Of a DNA stretch of 64,000 nucleotides, positions 8,810-17,289 are shown one piece after another. Below the pieces are notes generated by a model. It searched no databases, was not told the origin of the DNA, and was given only the letters and a program-made list of their open reading frames with translations. How positions within the stretch are numbered: the first letter of the stretch is position 1; the number at the start of each line of letters is the position of its first letter. A program made the position numbers and the translations under genes. This stretch comes from Acrocarpospora macrocephala (GTDB lineage: Bacteria > Actinomycetota > Actinomycetes > Streptosporangiales > Streptosporangiaceae), in NCBI RefSeq assembly GCF_009687865.1, contig NZ_BLAE01000035.1, positions 62,001 to 126,000 on the forward strand, in the 5' to 3' direction.

Positions 8810-8870
8810 CTATCTCAAGGAGAATTCGGTCAGAATCGGCGCGAGCGCCTCGGGCACGTGGTTCTCCCAC
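8810..8870 (-). pseudogene. Relic of an alpha/beta-hydrolase 3' end (distal copy)
   Basis: Reads, to a TAG at 8812-8810, as GGWENHVPEALAPILTEFSLR. This parallels the tail of the intact hydrolase (GEWHGVTPEVLAPVLTEFFLN) with the catalytic-His region altered. Upstream of ~8870 the similarity stops. Probably what is left of a second hydrolase copy. Confidence 0.55.
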
Positions 8871-9118
8871 CCGCCCTCCCCTTGTTTCTCCTCGGGCTCC
8901 GCCCGACCCCGCCGTCGCCGTGGTTGCCCTGTACCGGCTCAGGGAGCTCATTTCAACCCGTCTCCGCAGGTCGGAAGGCTGCGGCCGCGAGGTCGGGCCC
9001 GTTGACCTGCATGCGGAACCTTGCAAATCTTCACCGGAGGCCTTCGTTGTCAGCAGATTGGCCCTGCTCAACGGCCATACCGCCAGAGGATGAAAGGGTT
9101 CAGGAAAACTCGGTTCAC

Positions 9119-9162
9119 CTGGATTCGCTTAGGAAGGACTCCGTCAGGACCGGGGCGAGCGC
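9119..9162 (-). repeat. 44-bp tandem duplicate of the hydrolase gene end
   Basis: Bases 9119-9162 repeat 9163-9206 directly, differing at 7 of 44 positions. Read on the minus strand in the matching frame it gives ALAPVLTESFLSESR then stop. So the last 13 or so codons of the hydrolase are repeated just after its stop. Together with the relic at 8810-8870 this looks like remains of tandem gene copies. Confidence 0.75.
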
Positions 9163-9167
9163 CTGGA

Positions 9168-9935
9168 TTAGTTTAGGAAGAACTCCGTTAGGACTGGGGC
9201 GAGTACTTCGGGGGTCACGCCGTGCCACTCGCCCTTCAGTTGCCGGTGTTCGCCGTTTGGCAGGGTGGTGGCGACGTGAGTTGCCCAGCCGCGGAGCCGG
9301 TCGTCGGTTTCCTCGCTGTTGACGACCAGTGTTGGCACGGTGATCGCGCGGACCTGGTCGGTGGTCAGGGTCGATGTGATCGTCGTGTCGTAGACGAGCG
9401 TGTGGGCGAGTTTCTCCAGCTCGGGCCAGAACGGCGCGTGTCGCATTCCGGCCGTGATCTCTTCTGGCACCCCGATTGAGGCGTGGAAGTGCAGGACCGC
9501 GTCGCCGCGTCGACCGGCTGTGACGAGTTCGGTCAGTTCGGCGGCCAGCGTTGTGTCCGGGGGACCGTCGAGGTCGAGCGGGGGTTCCAGCATCGCCACC
9601 TTGGTGATCGGCAGCCCCTGCCCGGCCGCGTATAACGCCAGGACGGAGCCGGAGGAGAACCCCTCCACGAACGCGGGCCCGCCGACGGCGGCGATCACCG
9701 CGCCCAGGTCCTCGACCTCCCGCTCGATCGCGTAGGGCAGCGTGTCCGTGCTCTCCCCGCGTCCCCGCCGGTCGTAGGTGACCACGGTGAAGGAGGAGGC
9801 GAGTTCTGCCGCGAGCGCGCCCATCGGCCCGAACCCGCGGAAACCTCCGGCGGCGTCCACCAGCACGAGCGCGGGCCCTTGCCCGACCTGGTCGTATCCG
9901 ATCGTGGTTCCGTCTTTCGACTGCACGGTGGCCAT
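9168..9935 (-). CDS. Alpha/beta hydrolase
   Basis: 255 aa alpha/beta-hydrolase fold protein. The oxyanion region is LVDAAGGFRGFGPM. The nucleophile elbow is GFSSGS (residues about 90-95, in place of the commoner GHSxG). The acid is expected in NSEETDDRL and the histidine is in GEWHG near the end. Similar proteins are esterases or peroxidase-like hydrolases of small molecules; substrate unknown. It is divergent from a TetR gene across a 68-bp spacer filled by two operator-like repeats, so it is almost certainly that regulator's target. The 3' end is duplicated downstream. Confidence 0.87.
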   Translation of the reverse strand: MATVQSKDGTTIGYDQVGQGPALVLVDAAGGFRGFGPMGALAAELASSFTVVTYDRRGRGESTDTLPYAIEREVEDLGAVIAAVGGPAFVEGFSSGSVLALYAAGQGLPITKVAMLEPPLDLDGPPDTTLAAELTELVTAGRRGDAVLHFHASIGVPEEITAGMRHAPFWPELEKLAHTLVYDTTITSTLTTDQVRAITVPTLVVNSEETDDRLRGWATHVATTLPNGEHRQLKGEWHGVTPEVLAPVLTEFFLN

Positions 9936-9953
9936 GTCAGCTTCCTTCGAAGA

Positions 9954-9972
9954 GTACTGGACAGTCTAGTAC
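9954..9972. promoter_or_regulatory. Operator-like repeat, copy 1 (hydrolase / TetR)
   Basis: 19-bp near-palindrome (arms GTACT and AGTAC, core ending GACAGTC; 8 of 9 arm pairs match). It is repeated identically at 9976-9994. Located in the divergent spacer between the hydrolase and the TetR gene. Confidence 0.72.
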
Positions 9973-9975
9973 TGG

Positions 9976-9994
9976 GTACTGGACAGTCTAGTAC
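9976..9994. promoter_or_regulatory. Operator-like repeat, copy 2 (hydrolase / TetR)
   Basis: Exact second copy of the 19-bp site, 22 bp from the first (two helical turns), ending 9 bases before the TetR ATG. Such spacing suits side-by-side binding of two TetR dimers on one DNA face. Confidence 0.72.
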
Positions 9995-10003
9995 CCTTCA
10001 AAC

Positions 10004-10618
10004 ATGAGCAGCCAGTCCCGTTCCGCCCGCAAGCATGACGCGATCATGGACGCCGCCCGCACCCTGTTCCTGCGCAACGGCTACAGCGGCACCAGCATGG
10101 ACGAGATCGCCGCTCTGGCCGCCGTCTCCAAGCAGACCGTCTACAAGAACTTCGCCGACAAGGAACGCCTGTTCATTGAGATCATCACCGCGGACATCGC
10201 CCAGGCGGAGGCGCAGACGCAGGCGAACGTGCAGGCCCTGGCGAGCAGCGAGGACATCGCCACCGACCTGCGCGACTTCGCCCGCAGGCACATCACCATC
10301 GTGCTCCAGCCGCACCTGATCCAGATGCGCCGCGTCATCATCGCGGTCGCCGACCGCTTCCCCGACCTGGCCACCACCTGGTACGCCTCCGGCCCCGGCC
10401 GCTCCCACACCACGCTGGCCGCGCAGTTCGAGGAACTCACCCGCCGCGGCCTCCTGCGCACCCCCGACCCGCTGCTGGCGGCTCAGCACTTCAACTGGCT
10501 GGTCCTGTCGATCCCGCTCAACCAGCTGATGTTCAGCCCGGAGGAGTTCACCCAGGCCCAGTTCGAGTACTACGCCGATGAGGCCGTGCGGGTCTTCCTC
10601 GCCGCATATGGAACGTGA
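10004..10618 (+). CDS. TetR/AcrR family transcriptional regulator
   Basis: 204 aa. The N-terminal helix-turn-helix spans residues ~10-57 (AIMDAARTLFLRNGYSGTSMDEIAALAAVSKQTVYKNFADKERLF). The C-terminal domain resembles the AefR-like TetR_C group. It faces the hydrolase across twin 19-bp sites, so autoregulation and repression of the hydrolase are likely. The ATG lies only 9 bases past the second site and no ribosome site is visible, so the mRNA may be leaderless. The last 49 bases overlap the end of the convergent membrane-protein gene. Confidence 0.9.
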   Translation: MSSQSRSARKHDAIMDAARTLFLRNGYSGTSMDEIAALAAVSKQTVYKNFADKERLFIEIITADIAQAEAQTQANVQALASSEDIATDLRDFARRHITIVLQPHLIQMRRVIIAVADRFPDLATTWYASGPGRSHTTLAAQFEELTRRGLLRTPDPLLAAQHFNWLVLSIPLNQLMFSPEEFTQAQFEYYADEAVRVFLAAYGT

Positions 10619-12303
10619 ATCTCGGGGGTGCCCTCAAGGCGCCTGGACCGGGCCGGTTGGGTGATTCCCAGCAGCGCGACCAGCGTGAGCCCGGCGTAGA
10701 GCAGCGCCCCTAGCCTTTGGTCGGCCTGTGCCGCCGGCAGCCATTCGAGTTCCAGCCCAGGGAACCACGCCTGCCCTTGGATCGGGCCGGTGAGCAGCAG
10801 GAATGCCACGACTGCCTGCACTCCGGCGACCACTCCCGTCGCCGCCCACGGCCGGACGAGCACAAAGAACACCGCGCCCGATATAACCAGATAAATCATC
10901 ACGATCAGCCGGACAGCCAGCACGGATTGCGAAATTTCGTACAACGGCGTCAGGAACAGCAACGGCAACGGCAACGCGTAGGCGACCGCCGCCACCGCCG
11001 GATAAATCCGCATAGGTCGACGTATCAACGCGAGCGGCATCCCCAGCGCCAGCAACACCGGCCCAACCGTCCCGACCAACGCGTACTGCACCATGTGCAC
11101 CGAGAAGATGGCCCGCGCATAAACCCCAACCCCGCCCACCATCCCGTACGCGACGACAACAAGCCCGGCAAACCACGCCACCGTCCGCCACCGCGGCCAC
11201 GACGACATCCGCCGTACCCCCACGACATAACCAACCCCCGCCGCCACCACAACCAGCAGCAACAACGGATCCAACCGCATCTCCGCAGCCAGCCCCCAAG
11301 CCGTGAACGGCGCGAGATCGAACCCCAGCACCGCATGCGTGCTGTCCCCACCTGGCGGCGGTGGCGTCCGCGACAACGCGACCGCCAACCCCATCCCCGC
11401 CGCCATCAGCACCAGCTCACCCCCGGCCAGCCGCAGAAACGGCGCCCGCACCCCCGCCTCCATGGCGACGATCGTCGACCGCCGGTGCCGCCACCCGAAG
11501 AACCCCAGCACGACGAGCGCGACCACCTTGCCCACCACAAGCAGCCCATACCGCGACCCGAACACCTGCGACAACGACCCCAGCCGCACCCAGGCATTCA
11601 CCGCCCCGGAGATAGCGACAGCCCCGTAACAACACAACGCGATCGTGCTGAACCTCCGCACCGCCGCGAGCGGCTGCTCCGACTTACGAAGGAACACCAG
11701 CAACCCGAACAGCCCGCCCACCCACAGCGTTACAGCCGTCAGATGCACCATCAGACTGGTGATCGCGAAATCGTGGTCGGCGGCCGACGCCGAATGCCCG
11801 GCATACGCGGGCGGCAGCAACGCCACCAGGGCCAGCCCGAGCAGGAACCACGGCTTCGCACGCAGGAAGGTGAGCAGGGTGATCGTCAGAGTCAGGCCGT
11901 ACACGATAAGGAACGCCAGCCCCTGCGGCACGTAGAGCAGGAACGTCGACAGCGCCCCAGACCGCAGCGCCTCGCCCACCGGCACCCCGACGAAGTCGGA
12001 CAAGGTCAGCAGCACGGTCACCGCCGCGCTCGCCGCCCAGGCCAGCGCCCAGCGCGGCACCGCCCGGCGCAGGATCGACCGCCCATCCTCCAGCAACACG
12101 GCGGCCAGCAACGATCCCGTGGTCGCCACCGCGCACAGGTCGTGCAGCAGCCGAACCACCGGCAGCCCCCACGACGTCAGCGGCCCCGGCGACGGCAACC
12201 CCCGGATAGCCGGAAGATCACGATCCCCGCCGAACCAGAACGCGACCAGCAACACCCCGAACCCGGCGAACAGCACCCCGAATCCGACCAGTCGGCTCCT
12301 CAT
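10570..12303 (-). CDS. CopD/CtaG-type multi-pass membrane protein (copper / cytochrome oxidase assembly)
   Basis: 577 aa with roughly 14 predicted membrane helices. The N-terminal half is CopD-like (SLMVHLTAVTLWVGGLFGLLVFLR, with the typical H-x6-W-x-GG signature). The C-terminal half is a caa3-type oxidase assembly factor CtaG domain (FSVHMVQYALVGTVGPVLLALGMPLALIRRP). Such fusions handle copper delivery across the membrane. I use the ATG at 12303, two bases after the stop of the small exported protein upstream, giving a two-gene operon. The open frame runs further upstream but only as a shadow of that gene. Its 3' end overlaps the convergent TetR gene by 49 bases. Confidence 0.88.
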   Translation of the reverse strand: MRSRLVGFGVLFAGFGVLLVAFWFGGDRDLPAIRGLPSPGPLTSWGLPVVRLLHDLCAVATTGSLLAAVLLEDGRSILRRAVPRWALAWAASAAVTVLLTLSDFVGVPVGEALRSGALSTFLLYVPQGLAFLIVYGLTLTITLLTFLRAKPWFLLGLALVALLPPAYAGHSASAADHDFAITSLMVHLTAVTLWVGGLFGLLVFLRKSEQPLAAVRRFSTIALCCYGAVAISGAVNAWVRLGSLSQVFGSRYGLLVVGKVVALVVLGFFGWRHRRSTIVAMEAGVRAPFLRLAGGELVLMAAGMGLAVALSRTPPPPGGDSTHAVLGFDLAPFTAWGLAAEMRLDPLLLLVVVAAGVGYVVGVRRMSSWPRWRTVAWFAGLVVVAYGMVGGVGVYARAIFSVHMVQYALVGTVGPVLLALGMPLALIRRPMRIYPAVAAVAYALPLPLLFLTPLYEISQSVLAVRLIVMIYLVISGAVFFVLVRPWAATGVVAGVQAVVAFLLLTGPIQGQAWFPGLELEWLPAAQADQRLGALLYAGLTLVALLGITQPARSRRLEGTPEIHVPYAARKTRTASSA

Positions 12304-12305
12304 GG

Positions 12306-12755
12306 TCAGGAGTGCCCGCCGCCGTGCTCCGCCTGCTCCAGCCGCCCGCCGAGCTTCTCGGCCAGCGGTTCCACCATCTCGGGCAGGCCGACCACCACCC
12401 ACCGGGTGCCGATCACATAGGTCCCGCCGTAGGCTTCGGCCGCCGTCAGCCAGTCCTTCTGCCCGGCGTCGGTGTCGAACGACACCAGGGTGAACGGGCT
12501 GCCGGTCCCGGCGCACGACCCCTGCCGCATGTCCTTGCCCTTGCCCTGGATCGAGAGCGAACACCCGATCTTGGCGGCGAGCTCCTCCAGCGTGGCCGGG
12601 CCGCCCGCGGGCTTGGCCTGATGATGCTGGTGCTGCCCGGCGGGCAGCTGGGCCGCGCTGCTGTTGCCGCTGAGGGACCCGGCGATCAGGGGCACCGAGC
12701 CCACCAGCGCTACCGTCCAGCACAACCGGCTGACCACCTGGCGCAGAACCGTCAT
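12306..12755 (-). CDS. Small exported protein of unknown function, partner of the CopD/CtaG protein
   Basis: 149 aa. The N-terminal signal or anchor helix covers residues ~8-33 (SRLCWTVALVGSVPLIAGSLSGNSSA). A short His/Gln-rich stretch follows (GQHQHHQAKP), then a compact domain with two cysteines (KIGCSLSI...GSCAGTG) and a His-containing tail (EHGGGHS). The His-rich parts and coupling to a CopD/CtaG gene (2-base gap) suggest a metal-related extracytoplasmic role, but it lacks CopC motifs. Function unknown. Confidence 0.7.
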   Translation of the reverse strand: MTVLRQVVSRLCWTVALVGSVPLIAGSLSGNSSAAQLPAGQHQHHQAKPAGGPATLEELAAKIGCSLSIQGKGKDMRQGSCAGTGSPFTLVSFDTDAGQKDWLTAAEAYGGTYVIGTRWVVVGLPEMVEPLAEKLGGRLEQAEHGGGHS

Positions 12756-12826
12756 GAGATCACTTCCCTGGCGCGGGACATCGGTCGGCCCCGCGCTGGA
12801 AGGTACGGCTCAGCCCGCCCCGGCGT

Positions 12827-13306
12827 TCAGCCGCCGTTGAAGTAGCGCGCCACCACCTTCGTGTGCAGCGGGAACGCCAGCTCCTGCGCCTTGTCGATGA
12901 CCAGGAACTCGCTCGCCTCGGCCGTGGCCGCCGCCGGCGGCAGCGCGACGCCCGGAGTCCACGCCCCCAGACCGAAGATCAGGACAGTCCCGTCGGGCGC
13001 GCTCAACGCGTCGAACAGGCGCACCCCCGCCACGGAGGTAGCCACCCCGGTCTCCTCCCGGAGCTCCCGGACGGCCGCCTCCTGCCAGCTCTCGCCCACT
13101 TCGATGAATCCGCCCGGCAGCGCGAGCCCGCCGATGTGCGGTTCGACGTTCCGCCGCAGCACCAGCAGGCCGTCATCCACCGGCAGCAGCAGGACCGCGA
13201 CCGGCAGCGGGTTGCGATAGCTGGTCTTACCGCAGTGCGCGCACGCCCGCGGCCACGGCTGATCCGGCGTGAAAGCCGTGCCGCAATAGGTGCAGTGGGT
13301 GTTCAC
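12827..13306 (-). CDS. Nudix hydrolase with N-terminal zinc ribbon
   Basis: 159 aa. The N-terminal four-cysteine ribbon (CTYCG...CAHCG, residues 5-26) is followed by a complete Nudix box from GGFIEVGESWQEAAVRELRE into ETGV, fitting Gx5Ex7REUxEExGU. Zinc-ribbon Nudix proteins include NADH pyrophosphatase relatives and ADP-ribose or nucleotide-diphosphate cleaners; the exact substrate is not readable. It is divergent from the kdp operon with a 121-bp spacer. Confidence 0.88.
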   Translation of the reverse strand: MNTHCTYCGTAFTPDQPWPRACAHCGKTSYRNPLPVAVLLLPVDDGLLVLRRNVEPHIGGLALPGGFIEVGESWQEAAVRELREETGVATSVAGVRLFDALSAPDGTVLIFGLGAWTPGVALPPAAATAEASEFLVIDKAQELAFPLHTKVVARYFNGG

Positions 13307-13394
13307 GGACGTCAGAGTAGCGTCAAGACATGAGGGGACGCCGTATCGGAAGCGTCAAGTGGGGCATTGCCGCCTGATTCACGGTCTTTGCTGG

Positions 13395-13406
13395 TCATGT
13401 ACATGA
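13395..13406. promoter_or_regulatory. Perfect palindrome in the kdp leader
   Basis: TCATGTACATGA, a perfect 12-bp palindrome, lies 21 bp before the first small ORF of the kdp operon. It could be a regulator site for kdp. It is not recognisably a KdpE box, so this is position-based inference. Confidence 0.35.
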
Positions 13407-13427
13407 TCCGACTAGTGAGGAACGAGG

Positions 13428-13511
13428 ATGGCCGACCTCATCTTCCTGGCCCTGACCATCGCGATCTTCGTGGTCTTCGGGTTCGTCGTGAAGGCGGTGG
13501 AACGGCTGTGA
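13428..13511 (+). CDS. Tiny membrane protein at the head of the kdp operon
   Basis: 27 aa (starts MADLIFLAL, ends VKAVERL): a single hydrophobic helix with a charged C-terminal tail. GAGG lies just before the ATG. Its TGA overlaps the GTG of kdpF by 4 bases (GTGA), which argues it is translated and part of the operon. Short ORFs like this precede kdpF in other actinobacteria in my memory; whether it is a Kdp subunit is not established. Confidence 0.7.
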   Translation: MADLIFLALTIAIFVVFGFVVKAVERL

Positions 13512-13597
13512 GCGCCGTGAACGCCATCGGCCTCGCGGGCGCGATCCTGCTCGCGATCTTCATGGTCGCCGCGCTCCTGTTTCCCGAGCGGTTCTAG
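13508..13597 (+). CDS. kdpF: K+-transporting ATPase KdpF subunit
   Basis: 29 aa single-helix protein starting at GTG (SAVNAIGLAGAILL) and ending ALLFPERF; the LFPE-[KR]-F tail is the KdpF signature. KdpF sits in the membrane and stabilises the KdpABC complex. Its stop is followed directly by the kdpA ATG. Confidence 0.88.
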   Translation: MSAVNAIGLAGAILLAIFMVAALLFPERF

Positions 13598-15232
13598 ATG
13601 TTCTTCATCGCCTCGCTGATCCTCGCGCTCGCGCTCGTCCACAAGCCGCTGGGTGACTACATGGCCCGCGTCTACAGCGGCCCGCCCGGCCGGGAACGGG
13701 TGCTCTACCGCTTGCTCGGCGTGCGCCCGGACATCGAACAACGCTGGCCGTCCTACGCCCGAGCCCTGCTCGCCTTCTCCTTGATCTCCGTCCTGGTCGT
13801 GTACGGCCTGCAGCGCCTCCAGCACCATCTCCTGCTCTCCCTCGGCTTCGACGCGGTCCCCACCCACGTGGCCTGGAACACCGCGATCAGTTTCGTCACC
13901 AACACCAACTGGCAGGCGTACGCGGGCGAGAACACCATGGGCCACCTGGTCCAGATGTCCGGCCTGGCCGTGCAGAACTTCGTGTCGGCGGCCGTGGGCA
14001 TGTCGGTGGCCGTGGCCCTGATCCGCGGCTTCGCCCGGCGTGGCAGCGAGACCATCGGCAACTTCTGGGTGGACCTGATCAGGGGAACCGTCCGGATCCT
14101 GCTGCCCATCGCGTTCGTCGGGGCGCTGATCTTGGTGGCGGGCGGGGTCGTACAAAACTTCACCGGTCCGCACGAGATCGCCACCCTCGCGGGCGGAACG
14201 CAGCACATGACCGGCGGCCCGGTTGCCAGCCAGGAGGCCATCAAGGAACTCGGCACCAACGGCGGCGGCTTCTACAACACCAACTCCGCCCACCCCTTTG
14301 AAAACCCGCAGACCTGGACGAACTGGATCGAGATCTTTCTCCTGCTGCTGATCCCGTTCTCGTTCCCGCGCACCTTCGGCCGGATGATCGGCCAGCTCCG
14401 CCAGGGCTACGCGATCCTCGCCGTGATGGCCATCCTCGCCGTGCTCAGCGTCATCCTGCTCAACGTCTTCGAACTCAGCGGCAAGGCCATCGTCCCCCAA
14501 GCGGTCGGCGCGGCCATGGAAGGCAAGGAGACCAGATTCGGCGTCGCCGGCTCCGCCACCTTCGCGGCGGCGACCACGCTCACCTCCACCGGCGCGGCCA
14601 ACTCGGCCCACGACTCCTACACCCCGCTCGGCGGCATGATGACGCTGCTCAACATGATGCTTGGCGAGGTCGCCCCCGGCGGCACCGGCTCCGGCCTGTA
14701 CGGCATGCTCATCCTCGCCGTCATCACCGTCTTCATCGCCGGCCTGATGGTCGGCAGAACCCCCGAATACCTGGGCAAACGCATCAGCGCCCGGGAGATC
14801 AAACTGGCCTCCCTCTACTTCCTGGTCACCCCCGTCCTGGTGCTCACCGGCACCGGCATCGCGATGGCCAACCGGGCGGGCCTGGCGGCCATGCTCAACG
14901 CGGGCCCGCACGGTTTCTCCGAGATCCTCTACGCCTTCACCTCCGCCGCCAACAACAACGGCTCGGCCTTCGCCGGGGTCACCGTCAACACGCCCTGGTA
15001 CTGCGTGGCGCTCGGTCTCTGCATGGCCTTCGGGCGGTTCCTGCCGATCATCTTCGTGCTCGCGCTGGCCGGGTCGCTGGCGCGGCAGCAGGCCGTACCG
15101 GTGTCGGCGGGCACGCTGCCCACGCACCGGCCGCAGTTCGTCGGCCTGGTCGCGGGCGTCACCGTGATCCTGGTCGCGCTGACCTTCCTGCCCGCCCTGG
15201 CGCTCGGGCCGCTCGCGGAAGGAGTGCACTGA
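13598..15232 (+). CDS. kdpA: K+-transporting ATPase subunit KdpA
   Basis: 544 aa, normal length. KdpA is the K+-selective channel-like subunit, related to TrkH/KtrB, that passes K+ to KdpB. Filter segments with conserved glycines are visible: [35 protein letters not shown] and [14 protein letters not shown]. The family N-terminus [11 protein letters not shown] is present. The ATG directly abuts the kdpF stop, and the TGA overlaps the kdpB ATG (TGATG). Confidence 0.97.
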   Translation: MFFIASLILALALVHKPLGDYMARVYSGPPGRERVLYRLLGVRPDIEQRWPSYARALLAFSLISVLVVYGLQRLQHHLLLSLGFDAVPTHVAWNTAISFVTNTNWQAYAGENTMGHLVQMSGLAVQNFVSAAVGMSVAVALIRGFARRGSETIGNFWVDLIRGTVRILLPIAFVGALILVAGGVVQNFTGPHEIATLAGGTQHMTGGPVASQEAIKELGTNGGGFYNTNSAHPFENPQTWTNWIEIFLLLLIPFSFPRTFGRMIGQLRQGYAILAVMAILAVLSVILLNVFELSGKAIVPQAVGAAMEGKETRFGVAGSATFAAATTLTSTGAANSAHDSYTPLGGMMTLLNMMLGEVAPGGTGSGLYGMLILAVITVFIAGLMVGRTPEYLGKRISAREIKLASLYFLVTPVLVLTGTGIAMANRAGLAAMLNAGPHGFSEILYAFTSAANNNGSAFAGVTVNTPWYCVALGLCMAFGRFLPIIFVLALAGSLARQQAVPVSAGTLPTHRPQFVGLVAGVTVILVALTFLPALALGPLAEGVH

Positions 15233-17289
15233 TGGCGGTCGCCGCCGGACTTCTGGACCCCCGGCAGCTCGTCACCTCCCTTCCCGACGCGGTCAGGAAG
15301 CTCAACCCGCTGACCCTGTGGCACAACCCGGTCATGCTCATCGTCGAGGTGGGCGCGCTCGCCACCACGATCCTGGCGGCGGCCGAGCCGTCGTTCTTCG
15401 CCTGGGCCATCGCGGTCTGGCTCTGGCTGACGGTGATCTTCGCCAACCTGGCCGAGGCCGTCGCCGAGGGCCGGGGCAAGGCCCAGGCCGCCAGCCTGCG
15501 GGCCGCCAAGCGGGACACCACGGCCAGGCTGCACGAGAGCGGGGGCGTGGTCAACGCCTCCGACCTGCGCCCGGGCGACCTGGTGGTGGTCGAAGCCGGG
15601 GAGATCATCCCCGGCGACGGCGACATCGTCGAGGGCATCGCCTCCGTGGACGAGTCGGCCATCACCGGCGAGTCCGCCCCGGTGATCCGCGAGTCCGGCG
15701 GCGACCGTTCCGCCGTCACCGGCGGCACCAAGGTGCTCTCCGACCGGATCATTGTCCGGATCACCCAGAAACCCGGGGAGAGCTTCATCGACCGCATGAT
15801 CGCCCTGGTCGAAGGGGCCGACCGGCAGAAGACGCCCAACGAGATCGCGCTCAACATCCTGCTCGCCGCGCTGACGATCATCTTCCTGGTGGCCACGGCC
15901 ACGATGCAGCCGATGGCCATCTACGCCAGGGACATCAACCCCGGCGTGCCGGACTCGCTCGCGCTGACCGCGGACGGGGTCAGCGGCGTGGTGCTGGTCT
16001 CGCTGCTGGTCTGCCTCATCCCGACCACCATCGGCGCGCTGCTGTCGGCGATCGGCATCGCCGGGATGGACCGGCTGGTGCAGCGCAACGTGCTGGCCCT
16101 GTCCGGCCGCGCGGTCGAGGCGGCCGGCGACGTCAGCACCCTCCTGCTGGACAAGACCGGCACCATCACCCTAGGCAACCGGCAGGCCGCCGCCTTCGTG
16201 CCCGCCTCCGGCGTCTCCCCGGCGGAACTCGCCGCCGCCGCCCAGCTGGCCAGCCTCGCCGACAACACCCCCGAGGGCCGCTCCATCGTCGTGTACGCCA
16301 AGGAGGCCTTCGGCCTGCGCGAACGCGAACTCATCCAGCCCCGCTGGGTGCCCTTCACCGCCCAGACCCGGATGTCCGGCGTGGACGTCGCCGACCGGCA
16401 GATCCGCAAAGGCGCGGCGTCGGCGGTCATGAACTGGGTCCGCGTGCACGACGGCCATCCGGGCGAGCAGATCAGGGGCCTGGTCGACGGCATCTCCGCC
16501 TCCGGCGGCACCCCGCTGGTGGTCGGCGAGGTCAACGGCGGCCAGGCCCGCGTGCTGGGGGTCATCCACCTGAAGGACGTCGTCAAGCAGGGCATGCGCG
16601 AACGTTTCGCCGAGATGCGCCGGATGGGCATCAGAACCATCATGATCACCGGTGACAACCCGCTGACCGCGAAGGCCATCGCCGACGAGGCCGGGGTCGA
16701 CGACTTCCTGGCCGAGGCCACCCCCGAGGACAAACTCACCCTGATCAGGAAGGAGCAGGCGGGCGGGCGGCTGGTCGCGATGACCGGCGACGGTACCAAC
16801 GACGCGCCCGCGCTGGCCCAGGCCGACGTCGGAGTCGCCATGAACACCGGCACCTCGGCGGCCAAGGAAGCCGGGAACATGGTCGACCTCGACTCCAACC
16901 CCACCAAACTCATCGAGATCGTCGAGATCGGCAAGCAACTCCTGATCACCCGGGGTGCGCTGACCACGTTCTCCATCGCCAACGACATCGCCAAGTATTT
17001 CGCGATAATTCCGGCCATCTTCGCGGCCGTCTATCCCGGCCTCGACGCGCTCAACGTGATGCGCCTGGCCACCCCCCAGTCGGCCGTGCTCTCCGCGGTC
17101 GTCTTCAACGCGATCATCATCGTCGCGCTCATCCCGCTCGCCCTGCGCGGCGTGCGCTACCGGCCGTCCAGCGCCGCCGACCTGCTCTCCCGCAACCTCT
17201 ACCGGTACGGCCTGGGCGGCGTCATCGCCCCCTTTATCGGCATCAAGCTCATCGACCTCGTGCTCCAGCACCTTCCAGGGATGTCGTGA
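15232..17289 (+). CDS. kdpB: K+-transporting P-type ATPase subunit KdpB
   Basis: 685 aa catalytic ATPase subunit. The actuator loop [21 protein letters not shown] is present. The phosphorylation site is [10 protein letters not shown] (Asp near residue 307). The nucleotide and hinge motifs [14 protein letters not shown] and [21 protein letters not shown] are intact. As in other KdpB proteins, the activity-tuning Ser in TGES is available for inhibitory phosphorylation. One-base overlap with kdpA and direct abutment with kdpC show a tight operon. Confidence 0.97.
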   Translation: MAVAAGLLDPRQLVTSLPDAVRKLNPLTLWHNPVMLIVEVGALATTILAAAEPSFFAWAIAVWLWLTVIFANLAEAVAEGRGKAQAASLRAAKRDTTARLHESGGVVNASDLRPGDLVVVEAGEIIPGDGDIVEGIASVDESAITGESAPVIRESGGDRSAVTGGTKVLSDRIIVRITQKPGESFIDRMIALVEGADRQKTPNEIALNILLAALTIIFLVATATMQPMAIYARDINPGVPDSLALTADGVSGVVLVSLLVCLIPTTIGALLSAIGIAGMDRLVQRNVLALSGRAVEAAGDVSTLLLDKTGTITLGNRQAAAFVPASGVSPAELAAAAQLASLADNTPEGRSIVVYAKEAFGLRERELIQPRWVPFTAQTRMSGVDVADRQIRKGAASAVMNWVRVHDGHPGEQIRGLVDGISASGGTPLVVGEVNGGQARVLGVIHLKDVVKQGMRERFAEMRRMGIRTIMITGDNPLTAKAIADEAGVDDFLAEATPEDKLTLIRKEQAGGRLVAMTGDGTNDAPALAQADVGVAMNTGTSAAKEAGNMVDLDSNPTKLIEIVEIGKQLLITRGALTTFSIANDIAKYFAIIPAIFAAVYPGLDALNVMRLATPQSAVLSAVVFNAIIIVALIPLALRGVRYRPSSAADLLSRNLYRYGLGGVIAPFIGIKLIDLVLQHLPGMS

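Larger units (their letters stand above)
8740..9167. other. 428-bp spacer with relics of the neighbouring hydrolase gene
   Basis: No intact gene. Two segments on the minus strand read as C-terminal ends of alpha/beta hydrolases like the one at 9168-9935 (listed separately). A small hairpin (AAGCGC...GCGCTT, 8781-8796) is also present. The remainder shows no coding signal. Confidence 0.6.

Noticed and set aside
9119-9206. Tandem repeats as a CRISPR or minisatellite
   Set aside because: Only two 44-bp units without spacers, and they encode the hydrolase tail; a coding duplication explains them.
13412-15229. 605-codon minus-strand open frame
   Set aside because: Antisense to kdpF/kdpA; low-complexity Glu/Asp/Gly/His product with no domain.
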